DNA from: Rhizosaccharibacter radicis
GTDB lineage: Bacteria; Pseudomonadota; Alphaproteobacteria; Acetobacterales; Acetobacteraceae
Direction: 5' to 3'
DNA length: 64,000 bases
Assembly (NCBI GenBank): GCA_024508355.1
Contig: JAMZEJ010000007.1
Location: 124,001-188,000, forward strand
Shown: positions 1 to 8,569 of the stretch, one piece after another
How positions within the stretch are numbered: position 1 is the stretch's first letter
Layout: each line of letters starts with the position of its first letter
Made by a program: the position numbers and the translations under genes
The notes under the pieces: generated by a model
The model's input: the letters and a program-made list of their open reading frames with translations, nothing else
The model's database searches: none
Told to the model about the DNA's origin: nothing

Positions 1-1
1 G

Positions 2-433
2 CTGTCCTATCTGAGCGGGGTGCCCGGCGGCATCTTCGCGCCCTCGCTGTCGGTGGGGGCGGGGATCGGCGGCGCGATCTCGGCCTGGCTGCCGCACAGC
101 CCGGCGGGGGCCGTGGTGCTGCTGGGCATGGTGGGATATTTCAGCGGCGTGGTGCAGGCGCCGCTCACCGCCACCGTCATCGTCACCGAGATGACGGACA
201 ATCAGGGCCTGACCGTGCCGCTGCTCGCGACCGCCTTTCTCGCCTATGCGGTGTCGCGCACCGTCTGCCGGCGCCCCCTGTATGGCGCGCTCGCCACGCG
301 GTTCCTGCGGACGCAAACGTCGTCCGCCGCCTCGGGCGCCGAACCGGCATCTTCCGGTCCGGCATCGTCCGAGCCGCTTGCCTCCACCTCGGCGCCTTCC
401 GCCACGCGTTCGTCTGGAATGCCGCCGGTCTGA
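2..433 (+). CDS. ClC-family chloride channel/transporter, C-terminal part (5' end outside window)
   Basis: Only the last 143 residues lie in the window; the frame is open at the left edge. Near the start is the ClC selectivity-filter segment GGIFAPSL. It is followed by hydrophobic helices and the conserved stretch QAPLTATVIVTEMTD, then the RPLYGALATRFL segment, which aligns in order with the end of bacterial ClcA-type H+/Cl- exchangers. ClC proteins are homodimeric inner-membrane anion channels or antiporters. After the last helix there is a tail of about 40 residues rich in Ser, Ala and Pro with no CBS domain, so this is a CBS-less type. The gating glutamate and the N-terminal half cannot be checked here. 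The family call is secure; transport mode is unknown. Confidence 0.9.
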   Translation: MSYLSGVPGGIFAPSLSVGAGIGGAISAWLPHSPAGAVVLLGMVGYFSGVVQAPLTATVIVTEMTDNQGLTVPLLATAFLAYAVSRTVCRRPLYGALATRFLRTQTSSAASGAEPASSGPASSEPLASTSAPSATRSSGMPPV

Positions 434-513
434 CGCGGCGCCGTGGACCATTCCGTGGCTTGTTCTCGGGCCCGGGCTCGGGGAACATCGGGAGAAACGG
501 GCAGGACGCGTCG

Positions 514-1152
514 ATGAGCAAGGTGCCGATCACCACCGGCGTGGAGGAGCTGCACGTTCATGCCCGGCACACCGGCCATCGCGGGCTCGATCTGGTGCTG
601 GCGCTGTGCGCGATCGCGATCTCGGTGATCTCCTTGTTCGTGGCGGTGGAGCACGGCCGGACCGAGCGGCAGCTCGTGGCCGCCAGCACCTGGCCGTTCC
701 TGGAATTCCAGGATCGGCACGAGGGCGCTGTCGGTGCCGAGGAGGTCCAGTATGCCGTCCGGAATGCCGGGGTGGGCCCGGCGAACCTGGTGTCCACCCG
801 GTTGTTCGTGGACGGACGAGAGGTGCGCGACCTGCCCGAATTGTTGTCGGCGTGCTGCGGTCTGCCCAAGCAGGATCTTGCCGGGATGCAGGCGCTGGGC
901 CTGGAAAGCGATGCCGGCCTGCAGGGGATCCTCGATGCCCGCGAGACGCTGGACATCCTGAGATGGGATCAGAAACATGCACCACCATTGTTCTGGAGCC
1001 GTCTCGCGAAGCTGCCGCAGCACCTGACCTTCGAGGTCTGTTACTGCTCGGCGCTGGATCAATGCTGGATCACCGCGCTCAAGTCGGGTGCCGAGCCGCA
1101 CCGCGTGGAGAACTGTCCTTCCGACCGGAAGAACTTCAATCCCGAGACATGA
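514..1152 (+). CDS. Hypothetical protein with one N-terminal membrane segment
   Basis: A 212-residue protein I do not recognise. The ATG at 514 is preferred because a GGCAGG-like ribosome site lies just upstream; an in-frame ATG at 460 would add 18 residues of poor quality. About 25 polar residues are followed by one transmembrane helix (ALCAIAISVISLFVAVEHG), giving a single-pass protein with a C-terminal soluble domain of about 150 residues. That domain begins with a pattern (WPFLEFQD, then VRNAGVGPA) seen in small bacterial anchored beta-rich proteins. It has several cysteines (a CC pair and a CYC motif), possibly disulfides if periplasmic. It lies in the same direction as the ClC gene, 80 bases downstream. 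Function unknown. Confidence 0.7.
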   Translation: MSKVPITTGVEELHVHARHTGHRGLDLVLALCAIAISVISLFVAVEHGRTERQLVAASTWPFLEFQDRHEGAVGAEEVQYAVRNAGVGPANLVSTRLFVDGREVRDLPELLSACCGLPKQDLAGMQALGLESDAGLQGILDARETLDILRWDQKHAPPLFWSRLAKLPQHLTFEVCYCSALDQCWITALKSGAEPHRVENCPSDRKNFNPET

Positions 1153-1224
1153 GCCGGCCGCGCGAAACCGCCCCGAGGGCCGGCAAGCCGGTCCCTGCCC
1201 CTTAGCATTCCGATGGAGCTCCCG

Positions 1225-1977
1225 ATGAAGAACAGCACCGCCGCAAGGGCGGGGCGCCACGGCGCGAGGGCAGGTGCGGCGGTTCTGCTCGCCGCCGGCT
1301 CGCTCGCCGCGTTCGTCGCCCCCGTGACGGCCGCGCCGAGTTGCGCCGTGCCGGCGGGCGTCACGCCGATGGCGCCTTTTCCCCCGCCGCCGTCGCAGGT
1401 GGTGACCAGCGCCACCGTGAGCCATTACGTGCTGTCCCTGACCTGGGCGCCGGAATGGTGTCGTCTCAACGGCAGCAAGCCCGACGCTCAGACCGAGTGC
1501 GCCGACCATTCACGCGGTTTCGTGGTGCACGGGCTGTGGCCCACCAGCGATGCCAAGCCCTATCCGCGGTTCTGCCGCACCGTGGGCGCGATCGATCCGG
1601 CGACCTTCGGCACCGCCTGGTGCCTGTCGCCGTCGGCCTATCTGCTGCAGCACGAATGGGAAGCGCACGGCTCCTGCTCGTTCCCGACGCCAGCCGCCTA
1701 TTTCGGCGAGGAGGCCGCGCTGGTCGGGGCGTTGACGTTACCGGACCTGGATCGGCTGCCGACCCCGGTCGGCACGGCCGGCGACGTCAGAGCCGCGTTC
1801 ACCCGGCTCAATCCGTCCCTCACGCAGGACATGATCGCGGTGCAGTCCGACCGCAAGCAGAGGCTGGGCGAGGTGCATGTGTGCTACGGGCTGGATTTCC
1901 ATCCGGCCCGCTGTTCGCATGCCGATTACGGCGCGCCCAACCGGGTGCCGATCCGCGTCACCCCGCGCGCCGGCTAG
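1225..1977 (+). CDS. Secreted ribonuclease T2 family protein
   Basis: A 250-residue protein with a long cleavable signal peptide: an Arg-rich start, a hydrophobic core at about residues 17-34, and an Ala-x-Ala site near 37. It carries both T2 active-site blocks. CAS I is HGLWPT (His about 102). CAS II is HEWEAHGSC (Glu144, His148). Paired cysteines fit the family's disulfides. RNase T2 enzymes cleave single-stranded RNA through 2',3'-cyclic phosphates and act in the periplasm or outside the cell. The ATG at 1225 is chosen because GGAG sits 6 bases upstream; the ATG at 1213 overlaps that site. A hairpin follows the stop. Identification is firm; the physiological role (RNA scavenging) is inference. 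Confidence 0.93.
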   Translation: MKNSTAARAGRHGARAGAAVLLAAGSLAAFVAPVTAAPSCAVPAGVTPMAPFPPPPSQVVTSATVSHYVLSLTWAPEWCRLNGSKPDAQTECADHSRGFVVHGLWPTSDAKPYPRFCRTVGAIDPATFGTAWCLSPSAYLLQHEWEAHGSCSFPTPAAYFGEEAALVGALTLPDLDRLPTPVGTAGDVRAAFTRLNPSLTQDMIAVQSDRKQRLGEVHVCYGLDFHPARCSHADYGAPNRVPIRVTPRAG

Positions 1978-1992
1978 CGCGGAGATCGCGGT

Positions 1993-2021
1993 CCCGGGGG
2001 CGGCGGCGGGGCGCCCCCGGG
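1993..2021. terminator. GC hairpin between convergent genes
   Basis: A 10-bp perfect stem (CCCGGGGGCG pairing with CGCCCCCGGG) lies between the stop of the RNase T2 gene and the stop of the oppositely oriented DUF3597 gene. It lacks a T-run, so it could act as a bidirectional stem-loop terminator or simply as an mRNA 3'-end stabiliser. Judged by position and symmetry only. Confidence 0.4.
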
Positions 2022-2038
2022 GACCATCGGCTCCGGGA

Positions 2039-2482
2039 TCAGTTCCTTAGATCGTCGGGAACCTTGCCACCGTTGGCCGCGAGCTTCTGCATCACCGCGC
2101 GGTGCAGGGCGATGTTCTGCTCCGCCGATCCGTCCGCGCCGGCATGCACGCCGAGCTCCTGTCCGAGGCTCTTGCGGGCCTCCAGGCTGGAATCGAGGTC
2201 GAGGAGCTTCAGCAGGTCGACGATGGAGCTCTGCCAGTTCAGCGACTGGTTCTTCTGCGCGGCGAGCTTGCTCAGCACTTCGCCCACATCCACCGACTGG
2301 ATGCTGCCACCCGCGCCGCCGCCGGCCGAGGGTGCGGGCGCCGTGGGGGCGGCCGTGGGCGCAGCACCCGGCGTGGCGGGGGCGGGCGCGCCCGCGGCGG
2401 GGGTGTCGGCATGGGCGGCGGGCGTCAGCGCGCTGCCGGCGTAATGGATGATCTTCTCGACGATCGACCCGAACAGGCTCAT
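2039..2482 (-). CDS. DUF3597 domain-containing protein
   Basis: A 147-residue protein. The first 20 residues (MSLFGSIVEKIIHYAGSAL) are amphipathic, followed by an Ala/Pro/Gly linker of about 50 residues. The conserved C-terminal domain begins near VDVGEVLSKLAA and contains SLNWQSSIVDLLKLLDLDSS, a hallmark of DUF3597. The start at 2482 is supported by a strong GGGAGGGG ribosome site about 7 bases upstream. Some members are annotated as LysM-associated or stress proteins, but no activity is established. It is on the same strand as the response regulator and KaiC-like genes but separated by about 100 bases, so co-transcription is possible but unproven. Confidence 0.8.
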   Translation of the reverse strand: MSLFGSIVEKIIHYAGSALTPAAHADTPAAGAPAPATPGAAPTAAPTAPAPSAGGGAGGSIQSVDVGEVLSKLAAQKNQSLNWQSSIVDLLKLLDLDSSLEARKSLGQELGVHAGADGSAEQNIALHRAVMQKLAANGGKVPDDLRN

Positions 2483-2582
2483 GGGGTTTCCCCTCCCGGA
2501 TAAGAGCGTGAGCCTGTGCGAACGTCCCGATCGTCCGGCGGATCGTTGCCCGACGATAACGGACGGCAAAAAGCGCGTAGGC

Positions 2583-2969
2583 TCAGGTTGGGGGCGGCGC
2601 GCTCACCAGGGACATCACGGTGCGCACCAGCTCCTCGAGCCGGAACGGCTTGTCGAACACGGCAGCGAAGATGTCCTTCTCCCGCCTGCCGATATCGGCC
2701 TGGGCGCCGCTCATCAGCACGATGGGCACGCGGGCCAGAGCAGGGCGGCCCCGGATCGCCTGGGCCAGCTCCAACCCGTTCATGGCGGGCATCATGAAAT
2801 CCGTGACCACGACGGCGGGACGGAAGGCCGGCTCGGCGTCGAGCAGCGCCAGCGCGCGGCGACCATCCGCGGCGCAGCGGACGTCGCAGCCCTCGTCCTC
2901 GAGCGCGTAGCACACGATCTCCGCGATCAGGAACTCGTCGTCCACGACCAGGATGGTGGGTGGTCCCAT
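2583..2969 (-). CDS. Single-domain response regulator (CheY-like receiver)
   Basis: A 128-residue stand-alone receiver domain. The acidic pair Asp10/Asp11 starts the fold, the phospho-acceptor is Asp57 in TDFMMPAMNG, Ser87 occupies the switch Ser/Thr position (LMSG), and Lys107 sits in the conserved DKPF motif. There is no output domain, so it would signal by protein-protein contact or as a phosphorelay intermediate. It starts 27 bases after the stop of the double-KaiC ATPase gene and is almost certainly in the same operon, which makes that ATPase the first candidate partner. No histidine kinase is encoded nearby. Confidence 0.93.
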   Translation of the reverse strand: MGPPTILVVDDEFLIAEIVCYALEDEGCDVRCAADGRRALALLDAEPAFRPAVVVTDFMMPAMNGLELAQAIRGRPALARVPIVLMSGAQADIGRREKDIFAAVFDKPFRLEELVRTVMSLVSAPPPT

Positions 2970-2996
2970 GCGGCCTAGCCCCGCGCCGCCGGTGGA

Positions 2997-4448
2997 TCAG
3001 ACCCGGGGCCTGGGATGCGCCGTCCCGGGAAGGACCGACGCCACCTGTTCGAATGCCCTGACCATGCTCACCCCATCCGCGCCGATCACCAGTTCCCGGA
3101 GCGACGGGTCGTAGCCGCTGTCGCGTGCCTTCAGAACGGACAGCACCCGCCGGAGTTCTGACCGCAATTCCGTGAGTCGCAGCATCAGGATGTTGTCCAC
3201 GATGCCGCTCAGCTCGGGTATCGGCGCCTGCGAGTCCGAGCCGAACAGGTCGCGCATCTCCCACGATCCCAGCACGGTGACCTCGCGCGACTGCAGTTCG
3301 CTCATCAGGGCACCGAAGAACGAGACCACCCGGCCGGGGGCAGCGGCGGTGCGGGCCATGGCGCTGATGCTGTCGACGAACACCCGGCGGATGCCGTTCT
3401 GCCGCACCTCGGACAGCATCGCGTGGCCCAGCCGGTCCAGCAGCTGCTCGGATTCGTGCTGCCAGCGCACCACCACCGCCCCGGTATCGATCAGGCGGCG
3501 GAGATCGATGCCGATGGAGGCCGCCTTGTTCGCCAGCCGGCCCGCCTGCTCGTAGAAGCCGAACAGCAGGGCGGGTTCGTCCGGGGTCGCCTGCGACAGG
3601 AAGCTCAGACCGAGCGTCGTCTTGCCCGCCCCCGAGGGTCCCATCACCAGGGTGGTGGAACCGGTGCCCAGGCCGCCGGCCAGCATCCGGTCCAGCTCGT
3701 CGATACCGGTGGAGATCCGCTGGTCTCCTACCGTCAGGGCGTGGGTCTCGTGCCACTGGCGCGGCAGCACGGCTTCCAGGCGCGGGTGCACGACGATGCC
3801 GCTCGACCCGATCTCGACGTCGTGCAGGCCGCCCAGAGCGGCGCTTCCCCGGGTCTTGAGCAGCCGCAGCCGGCGCACCGAGCGGCTGGCCGAAAGGTCG
3901 CTGCCCAGCTCCATCACCCCGTCCACCATGGTGTGCTCCGGGCTGGTGGCATCCATGAAGGAGGAGGTGATGAACAGCACCGTGCAGCCGGCGAACGCGG
4001 CGTGGCTTTGCAGCCTGGCCACGAAGCGCTTGGTGTCGAACGGGCTTTCGGCATGGGCGGCGGCGTTCAGCAGCCCGTCGATCACCAGCAGGGTGGCGCC
4101 CTGACGGCCGATCTCCCGGCGCAGCAGCCCCACCACTCCGTCCAGACCGTCCTGTTCCAGCGCGTCCAGCGCGCTGACGAACTGCATGGAGGTGCCGACC
4201 TGCTCGCGATCGAAGAACTCCAGCGTGGACAACAGCTGGAACAGCCGGTCGTGCGGCTCGGCCAGCAGGGTGGCGAACACCACCCGTCCCCCCGTGCGGG
4301 CATGATGGAACGCGATCTGGTTGGCGAGGATGGTCTTTCCCGATCCGGGCAGCCCCTGGATGATGTAGGAGCAGCCCGCCAGCAGGCCACCGGCGAGGAT
4401 GTCGTCCAGCCCGGGAACACCGGTGGGCAGTCGCTGCAATGACGTCAC
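2997..4448 (-). CDS. KaiC-like double-domain ATPase (RadA/RecA superfamily)
   Basis: A 483-residue protein made of two tandem KaiC domains. Walker A motifs are GLPGSGKT (about 32-39) and GPSGAGKT (about 270-277). Each domain has a Walker B strand (TLLVIDGLLN at about 119-128; RRVFVDSISA at about 354-363). This is the layout of CI-CII in KaiC, but there are no kaiA or kaiB genes here. The usual catalytic Glu-Glu pair after the P-loop domain is reduced to a single Glu in each half (LLAEP; FYEQ). Where cyanobacterial KaiC has its Ser-Thr autophosphorylation pair, this protein appears to have Ser-Gly (about 414-415, LSGIVDNI). Non-cyanobacterial proteins of this type often pair with two-component proteins; the receiver gene directly downstream fits that. 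Substrate unknown. Confidence 0.9.
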   Translation of the reverse strand: MTSLQRLPTGVPGLDDILAGGLLAGCSYIIQGLPGSGKTILANQIAFHHARTGGRVVFATLLAEPHDRLFQLLSTLEFFDREQVGTSMQFVSALDALEQDGLDGVVGLLRREIGRQGATLLVIDGLLNAAAHAESPFDTKRFVARLQSHAAFAGCTVLFITSSFMDATSPEHTMVDGVMELGSDLSASRSVRRLRLLKTRGSAALGGLHDVEIGSSGIVVHPRLEAVLPRQWHETHALTVGDQRISTGIDELDRMLAGGLGTGSTTLVMGPSGAGKTTLGLSFLSQATPDEPALLFGFYEQAGRLANKAASIGIDLRRLIDTGAVVVRWQHESEQLLDRLGHAMLSEVRQNGIRRVFVDSISAMARTAAAPGRVVSFFGALMSELQSREVTVLGSWEMRDLFGSDSQAPIPELSGIVDNILMLRLTELRSELRRVLSVLKARDSGYDPSLRELVIGADGVSMVRAFEQVASVLPGTAHPRPRV

Positions 4449-4607
4449 GAGTCGGTTTCCGGCGCGGCAGGAACGAGGATGCCGCCCCGGGGGGCGGCTG
4501 GATTCCCGGATATCATGATTCGCGAGGCTCGTCCGGTCGGGAGCGCATCCGATCCGCCCCGTCCGGCAGCCGTTGTTCCGGTCGGGGAGCGGCCGGCCGG
4601 CGCGGCA

Positions 4608-4802
4608 TCAGGCATCCGTGTCGTTGGCGACGATCTGGTCGTCGAGGCGGGCGGCCGCGGCGGCGCGAAGGGCGTCGCGGACCAGCGCCCGCCAATCCCC
4701 GTCGGCCATCGCCGCCGGGCGTATCGCCTCCAGCACGGCGGAGGCCGCGTCAACCTCGTCGGCCGGCGGCTCCCGACCGGTGGCGGCAAGCGGCTCGCTC
4801 AC
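4608..4802 (-). CDS. Small hypothetical protein, translationally coupled to the ester hydrolase gene
   Basis: A 64-residue frame starting at a GTG whose bases overlap the stop of the upstream hydrolase gene in a GTGA arrangement, the classic sign of translational coupling. The peptide is strongly helical and Ala/Asp-rich: EVDAASAVLEAIRP, then DWRALVRDALRAAAAARLDDQ, with no cysteines and no signal peptide. I recognise no family. Evidence is the overlap plus protein-like composition. It could be a small partner or dispensable tail ORF of the operon. Moderate-to-low certainty that it is translated. Confidence 0.5.
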   Translation of the reverse strand: MSEPLAATGREPPADEVDAASAVLEAIRPAAMADGDWRALVRDALRAAAAARLDDQIVANDTDA

Positions 4803-6922
4803 GGGGCCGCCGCGCCCGCGGCCGTGGTCGGCGCGATGCCCGTGGCGGGACCGGCCGTCTCGATGGCCCGTTCCTGGGCGGCCGGCACCACCGGCAGCCG
4901 GATGGCGCTCGGATGCGCGGCATCGTGCAGCACCGACACCGTGGCCGGGATGTAGTCCGCCGGCCTGGCCAGGAAGATGTTGGGCACGAACCGCTGCGGG
5001 TTGCGGTCGTAGAGCGGAAACCAGCTCGACTGCACCTGCACCATGATGCGGTGTCCGCGCTGGAACACGTGGTTGGCGGGCGGCAGGGCGAAGCGGTAGC
5101 GCTGCGGCTGGTTGGACGGGATCGGCGACGGGTGCTCGAAGCTGTCGCGGTAGCGGCCCCGGAAGATGTCCATCCCGATCGGCAGCTGATATCCGGCCAT
5201 CTCCGGCTGCTCGGGCATGTCGGCCGGGAACACGTCGATCAGCTTCACCACCCAGTCGCCGTCCGTTCCGGTGGTGGTGCTCCACAGATCGGCCTCCGGC
5301 CGGCCGCTGATGCGCACGGGCGCCGTCAACGGGTCGGTCTCGAAGACGAGCACGTCCGGGCGGTCGGCGAACGGCCGCTGGTCGCTGGTGAGCCATGGCT
5401 TCCAGCGGTCCTTGTCGCCGAACGCCACCGGCCGGGGCAGGTAGGGCACCGGCTTGGCGGGGTCGGACACGTAGCTGTCCGCGCCGCCGGCGGCGTCCGG
5501 AGCGGTGAAGGACAGGGTCCCGTGGCGGCCGAGGAAGATGGGGACGAGGGGCGCATCGCATCCCTTGTCGCAGGCCACGGGCCAGCGCGCGAAGCGGTCC
5601 CAGCGCTTGTCGCCGGTGTCGTAGATCAGCGCGGCCGGTACGCCGACATGCGGCGCGCCGGGGCGCAGGAACTGGTCGAAGAACGGGCGCAGCACCTCGT
5701 GGCGGTAGTCGAACGCCGTGTCCGCGTGCCAGTCCAGCACGCCCAGATGGCCGCCGTCGTAGTTCACCTGGCTGTGCCGCCACGGGCCCAGGATCAGGTG
5801 GTTGTTGCCGGCCTGCGTGGTGCCGCGGAGCGCCAGCCAGCTATGCACCGCGCCCCACATGTCCTCCTGGTCCCACAGCCCTTGTTCCCACAGGGTGGGA
5901 ACGCCCGACGGGTGGGCGGCCACCAGACGGTCCAGCGCCTGGTCCTGCCAGAAGGCGTCGTAGGCCGGATGCACTTCGGTGCGGTGCCACCAGGGATACT
6001 GGTCGAGCCCGTTGGCGGTCGCGTAGGCGCCGGCCGAGCCCGCGCGCAGGAAGGTCTCGTAGTCGTCGTAGCCCGGGCGCGGCACCGGCAGGCTGCCGCC
6101 GCGCGCCGACATCTGGCCGGTGAAGTAGTCGAGGCTGTTCTGCCGGAAGGCGCCGTAGTGGAACCAGTCGTCGCCCATCCAGCCGTCCACCATCGGGCTT
6201 TCGGGGGAGGCGACCTTGAGCGCCGGGTGCGGGTGCAGCAGCGCCATCACCACCGTCCAGCCCTCGTAGGAGGAGCCGAGCATGCCGACCCGCCCGTTGC
6301 CCTCGGGCAGGTTGTGCGTGAGCCACTCGATCGTGTCCCAGGCATCGGTGGTGTCGTCGGTGTTGGACCGGTTGAGCGGGCCGATGGGCGGCCGCGTCAT
6401 CACGTACTCGCCTTCGGAGCCGTATTTGCCGCGCACGTCCTGGAACACCCGGATGTAGGTGCCGTCGGCGAAGGCGTCGTCGCCCTGCGGCAGGGTGCCG
6501 GCCAGGAACGGGCTTTCGCTGTCCTCGTCGCCCCGCAGGGCGCGCTTGGTGGCGTTGTAGGGCGTGCGGGTCAGCAGGATCGGCAGGCCGTGGGCGCCGT
6601 GCGGCACCACGATCACCGTGTGCAGCTTCACCCCGTCGCGCATCGGGATCATGACGTCGCGGCGGTCGTATTCGTAGCCCAGCCGGTTCGGTACCACCCG
6701 TCGCGGGATGTCGCCCCCCGGCGGCGGCATGTCGTCCGGCAGGGGCTGCAGTTCCGCCGGCGCTCCGGCGGCAGCCGGACCGGCGCTTCCGCCCGGACCG
6801 GCGTTTCCGGCCCCGGGAAGGGGAGCGGCGGCGGCCAGCAAGAGCAACGTGCCGGCCGCGACATCCCGGAGCTTCGTCTCGCGGAAGCCCGAACTCCGTC
6901 GCACCCGCCTGTCGTTCCGCAT
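4799..6922 (-). CDS. aehA: Alpha-amino-acid ester hydrolase (CocE/NonD family, beta-lactam-type acylase)
   Basis: A 707-residue secreted alpha/beta hydrolase. The N-terminus has a basic region and hydrophobic core (about 20-37), then a Pro/Ala-rich linker. The nucleophile is Ser218 in GSSYEGW. The catalytic Asp352 and carboxylate residues Glu354/Asp355 lie in WDQEDMWG, His384 in PWRHSQ, and Asp252 in GWMGDD. The spacings Ser-Asp +134, Asp-His +32 and Ser to cluster Asp +34 match my recollection of the Acetobacter turbidans enzyme. That family hydrolyses and transfers alpha-amino acyl groups, including the side chains of ampicillin and cephalexin-type beta-lactams. A jelly-roll C-terminal domain follows. 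The natural substrate is unknown. A small GTG-started ORF overlaps its stop. Confidence 0.9.
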   Translation of the reverse strand: MRNDRRVRRSSGFRETKLRDVAAGTLLLLAAAAPLPGAGNAGPGGSAGPAAAGAPAELQPLPDDMPPPGGDIPRRVVPNRLGYEYDRRDVMIPMRDGVKLHTVIVVPHGAHGLPILLTRTPYNATKRALRGDEDSESPFLAGTLPQGDDAFADGTYIRVFQDVRGKYGSEGEYVMTRPPIGPLNRSNTDDTTDAWDTIEWLTHNLPEGNGRVGMLGSSYEGWTVVMALLHPHPALKVASPESPMVDGWMGDDWFHYGAFRQNSLDYFTGQMSARGGSLPVPRPGYDDYETFLRAGSAGAYATANGLDQYPWWHRTEVHPAYDAFWQDQALDRLVAAHPSGVPTLWEQGLWDQEDMWGAVHSWLALRGTTQAGNNHLILGPWRHSQVNYDGGHLGVLDWHADTAFDYRHEVLRPFFDQFLRPGAPHVGVPAALIYDTGDKRWDRFARWPVACDKGCDAPLVPIFLGRHGTLSFTAPDAAGGADSYVSDPAKPVPYLPRPVAFGDKDRWKPWLTSDQRPFADRPDVLVFETDPLTAPVRISGRPEADLWSTTTGTDGDWVVKLIDVFPADMPEQPEMAGYQLPIGMDIFRGRYRDSFEHPSPIPSNQPQRYRFALPPANHVFQRGHRIMVQVQSSWFPLYDRNPQRFVPNIFLARPADYIPATVSVLHDAAHPSAIRLPVVPAAQERAIETAGPATGIAPTTAAGAAAP

Positions 6923-7273
6923 GAAGCCGCCACGTCCTGTCGTTCAGGCGTCGAGGCTTATCCCACGGCGTCCGAACCCGGAACCCCCGTCGCTCCGGAG
7001 CGGCAACGACGGGCGCCCGCGCGATCGACGCCCGGCGCGGCGCGTCGTGGCCACCTCCGCAACGGGATGGAGCCGGCGGCCGGAGCGGCCTCGACGCGCC
7101 ACCCGGTCGGCAACGAGGGCTGGAACGGGGCCCGGATTCCGGCCTGATCCGGTCGCACCCGGGAGCGCACGGATGGGCAGGGGAGCGACTTCGCGGCGGC
7201 CGGGAAGCCGGTCCCGGCGGCGGTGACCCGGCAAGCCCGAGCATGGTTCCTCCCGCTGCCGCTGGGATGTTCC
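6923..7273. other. Intergenic, no gene recognised
   Basis: About 350 bases between the start of the ester hydrolase gene and the end of the mutarotase gene, both on the minus strand. The open frames across it are low-complexity Arg/Gly/Pro translations typical of high-GC non-coding DNA. It must contain the hydrolase promoter, but I could not pick out a convincing -35/-10 pair. Confidence 0.4.
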
Positions 7274-8242
7274 TCAGGCGCCGGGCGCGGACAGTTCCAC
7301 CGCCCACCCGAGGCGCACGCTGTTGCCCGGCGCGACATGCAGCAGATGCGGCTTGTTTCGGAATTCTCCCTCGAAGTTCTCCGGCGTGGACAGTCCGGCC
7401 CAGGGTTCGATGCACAGGAACCCGGCACCGGCAGCCGGGCCGCCCGGCTTGGTCCAGATGCCGAGCTGCGTCATGCCGTGCCACGATACCCGCAGCCATT
7501 CCGCCCCGCCCGGCACCTCGAAGCGCACCGAGCCGCTGCGCACCCGGTCCAGGATCACCGCGTCGTCGTCGAAAAGGGCGGGGTCGAGATCCAACACCCG
7601 GTCATGCACGGGCGTTCGCTCCCCGTCCGGCCGCAGCAGCCCGCCGCGCACGCGCCGGATCGGATCGGGCTCGTCGCGCTCGAACACCAGGCGATGCGCG
7701 TCCGGCGCGGTGCCCGGCGCCAGCGGCCAGCTGAAGGCCGGATGCGCCCCGAGCGAGGCGGGCAGAACCGCGTCGCCGGGGTTGTGCAGCGCGTATTCCA
7801 CCCGGACGCCGTTGTTCTCGGCCAGGTAGGTGATCTCGAGGCGAAACGGGAACGGGAAGTGTTTCCTGGTGTCCTCGTCGTCGCGCAGCTCCAGCGTGCA
7901 GCCGGTCTCGTCGCGGTGCGTGAAGCGGAAGCGGCGGTCTCGCGCGAAGCCGTGCTGCGTCATCGGGAAGGTCCGGCCATCCACCCGCAGCGTGTCTTTC
8001 GGCAAGCGTCCGACGATGGGAAACAGCACCGGCGCCCGCCGCGGCCAGGCGGGGCCGGCCTGCCACAACATCTCCCGTCCGTCCGCCGTCCGGCGCAGCG
8101 ACAGCAACTCGGCCCCGTCGGCGGTCACCGCCACCTGCAACGCCTCGCTGCCGAACCGGTGGTGGTCCGCGGCGCTGCTCCCGGCCCCGTCGGGCACCGC
8201 CCGGACGACGGGGAACATGGCCTGATGGTGTCGGGGAAGCAT
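7274..8242 (-). CDS. Aldose 1-epimerase family protein (mutarotase-like)
   Basis: A 322-residue cytoplasmic protein of the galactose-mutarotase superfamily, nearest the LacX/YeaD-like branch. Visible landmarks are AELLSLRRTADGREMLWQ near the start, the block HGFARDRRF, the catalytic-type histidine in LGAHPAFSWPL, and FLCIEPWAGL near the end, in the order expected for this fold. These enzymes interconvert the anomers of hexoses or hexose phosphates. The start at 8242 has GGAG about 9 bases upstream; an in-frame ATG at 8218 is an alternative. It is divergent from the asparaginase gene. Sugar specificity cannot be read from sequence. Confidence 0.88.
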   Translation of the reverse strand: MLPRHHQAMFPVVRAVPDGAGSSAADHHRFGSEALQVAVTADGAELLSLRRTADGREMLWQAGPAWPRRAPVLFPIVGRLPKDTLRVDGRTFPMTQHGFARDRRFRFTHRDETGCTLELRDDEDTRKHFPFPFRLEITYLAENNGVRVEYALHNPGDAVLPASLGAHPAFSWPLAPGTAPDAHRLVFERDEPDPIRRVRGGLLRPDGERTPVHDRVLDLDPALFDDDAVILDRVRSGSVRFEVPGGAEWLRVSWHGMTQLGIWTKPGGPAAGAGFLCIEPWAGLSTPENFEGEFRNKPHLLHVAPGNSVRLGWAVELSAPGA

Positions 8243-8569
8243 GATCGCGATCTCCGTGTGGTGGGGCCTCTGGGCGCCGCTCGACGGGTTCCCGCCCCGC
8301 TTCCGGCCCCGCTTCCGGCATGGCACGCGGAAAGTGCGCGGGCGTTGACCTCGGAACGGCGCCGGGCAACTTCCCCCTTGAACGAGCGTGGAGCCGTCCG
8401 GCTGCATCGGCGCGTCCGGGGGCGGTTCCGAAATGGCGACAGCCGCCGCCGGGGATCGCCGGAAAAGCCGGAAACGGGCTTCCGGACCGGCGGCCTGTGA
8501 GCCGAAGATCGGGAAACAAGACCGGGAACCGGAACCGCGGCAGTCCGGCGAACACAGGAGGAGAACGCG
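8243..8569. other. Divergent intergenic region, no gene recognised
   Basis: About 327 bases separating the mutarotase (minus) and asparaginase (plus) genes. It should hold two outward promoters. I see no clear operator-like palindrome or RNA gene; the region is uniformly GC-rich. Confidence 0.35.

Noticed and set aside
4439-7147. 900-codon open frame on the plus strand over the ester hydrolase gene
   Set aside because: Antisense shadow; the minus strand carries all catalytic motifs and a coherent start.
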